Positions 63,504 to 64,000 of a stretch of DNA of 64,000 nucleotides are shown here, piece by piece (within the stretch, counting starts at the first letter, position 1; each line of letters starts with the position of its first letter). Source of the DNA: Tridacna crocea (taxonomy: Eukaryota; Mollusca; Bivalvia; Cardiida; Cardiidae); assembly GCA_943736015.1 (NCBI GenBank), contig OX031065.1, positions 43,882,992-43,946,991 of the forward strand, read 5' to 3'. A program made the translations under genes and the position numbers. The notes under the pieces are model-generated. The model worked only from the letters and a program-made list of their open reading frames with translations. It was not told the DNA's origin and made no database searches.

Positions 63504-64000
63504 GACAAGAGGGCCATGATGGCCCTGTATCGCTCCACTGGCTAATTCTTAAAAACACTACAAGCCAAACATTACATTATTTGGCCAACTGGTTTCTATG
63601 CATACAATTTTTTTAAAGACCAACAAAAAAGTTGTGACCCCTGGGCAAATCCAGTTTTGACCACAAAGCTATAATTACTTGAATCCTGGTGGAGGTCTAC
63701 AAGATAAAGCCCCAGACCAAATAATACAGGTCTAGAATGTGTGGTTATAAACAAGAAGATTTTCAAAGTTTTCTCAATAAAAGGCCCTGTAAAACATAAA
63801 ATCTATGAGACAGTGCTAAATTTAGTGGTCCTAGTCTTTATTATGGTTAGTAACAAGATGACTTAGAAAGTCTTCATCACAAAAGCCCATGTAAAACTTG
63901 TGACCCCTGGTGTGGGGACAAACTCGACCCTAACGCTATAATTTGGGCCCTCCTGGTAGAAGCCCATGAGATAAAGCTACATGCAAAATTTGGTAGCCCT
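63504..64000 (+). mobile_element. HINE-like family C copy 4, runs off the window
   Basis: 5' end ACAAGAGGGCCATGATGGCC, CGCTCCACTGGC, then units with GTAAAACTTGTGACCCC and TTTGGTAGCCCT. Confidence 0.82.

Overview
The window is eukaryotic, non-bacterial DNA: AT-rich, almost free of long reading frames, full of interspersed repeats, and carrying one gene split into small exons with consensus splice sites. The repeat types (TTAA hairpin MITEs, pearl/HINE-like elements with tandem-repeat bodies, tRNA-derived SINEs, a mariner remnant) together with a thioester-protein gene suggest a bivalve mollusc, perhaps a venerid clam. That placement is inference from recognised repeat styles, not from a search.

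The only host gene I can support lies on the minus strand. Nine exons (61649-61719, 54993-55038, 53531-53619, 51648-51690, 25704-25803, 23682-23757, 21450-21659, 12401-12604, 4317-4457; 5' to 3' in the gene) join without a single phase conflict into about 326 codons. They read as the MG2-MG3-MG4 and early MG5 part of an alpha-2-macroglobulin/CD109/thioester-containing protein (A2M/TEP superfamily). The first exons (signal peptide, MG1) and the bait region, thioester and receptor-binding parts are outside the window. The largest intron is about 25.8 kb. The exons are too short to show as ORFs, and the listed ORFs are almost all translations of repeats.

Everything else is intronic repeat DNA. 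(1) More than 50 copies or fragments of a TTAA-flanked, piggyBac-style hairpin MITE of about 225-230 bp occur in three subfamilies whose central palindromes differ but remain self-complementary. (2) A second TTAA family has a GATCAAGATC-type palindrome, and a third (about 360 bp) has TIRs GGTAGTGGACCCG. (3) There are six groups of pearl/HINE-like elements with tandem-repeat bodies, several sharing one 3' end. (4) Foldback elements occur at 24.8-25.5, 20.8-21.4, 58.4-58.8, 46.6-47.1 and 62.2-62.7 kb. (5) Two back-to-back tandem segmental duplications (30.94-35.96 and 35.96-38.41 kb) act as a natural experiment: two TTAA elements are present in copy 1, and copy 2 has a clean single TTAA at the same places. 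(6) There are tRNA-derived SINEs, one with a 16-bp target duplication, and a mariner remnant with roughly 190-bp terminal inverted repeats.

The most interesting signals are the covarying palindromes of the MITE families, the matched family-specific end codes of the HINE-like elements, the nested and chained TTAA insertions, the arrays of GTACGTTTTGAC motifs, and the closeness of MITEs to exon borders in a probable immune gene.
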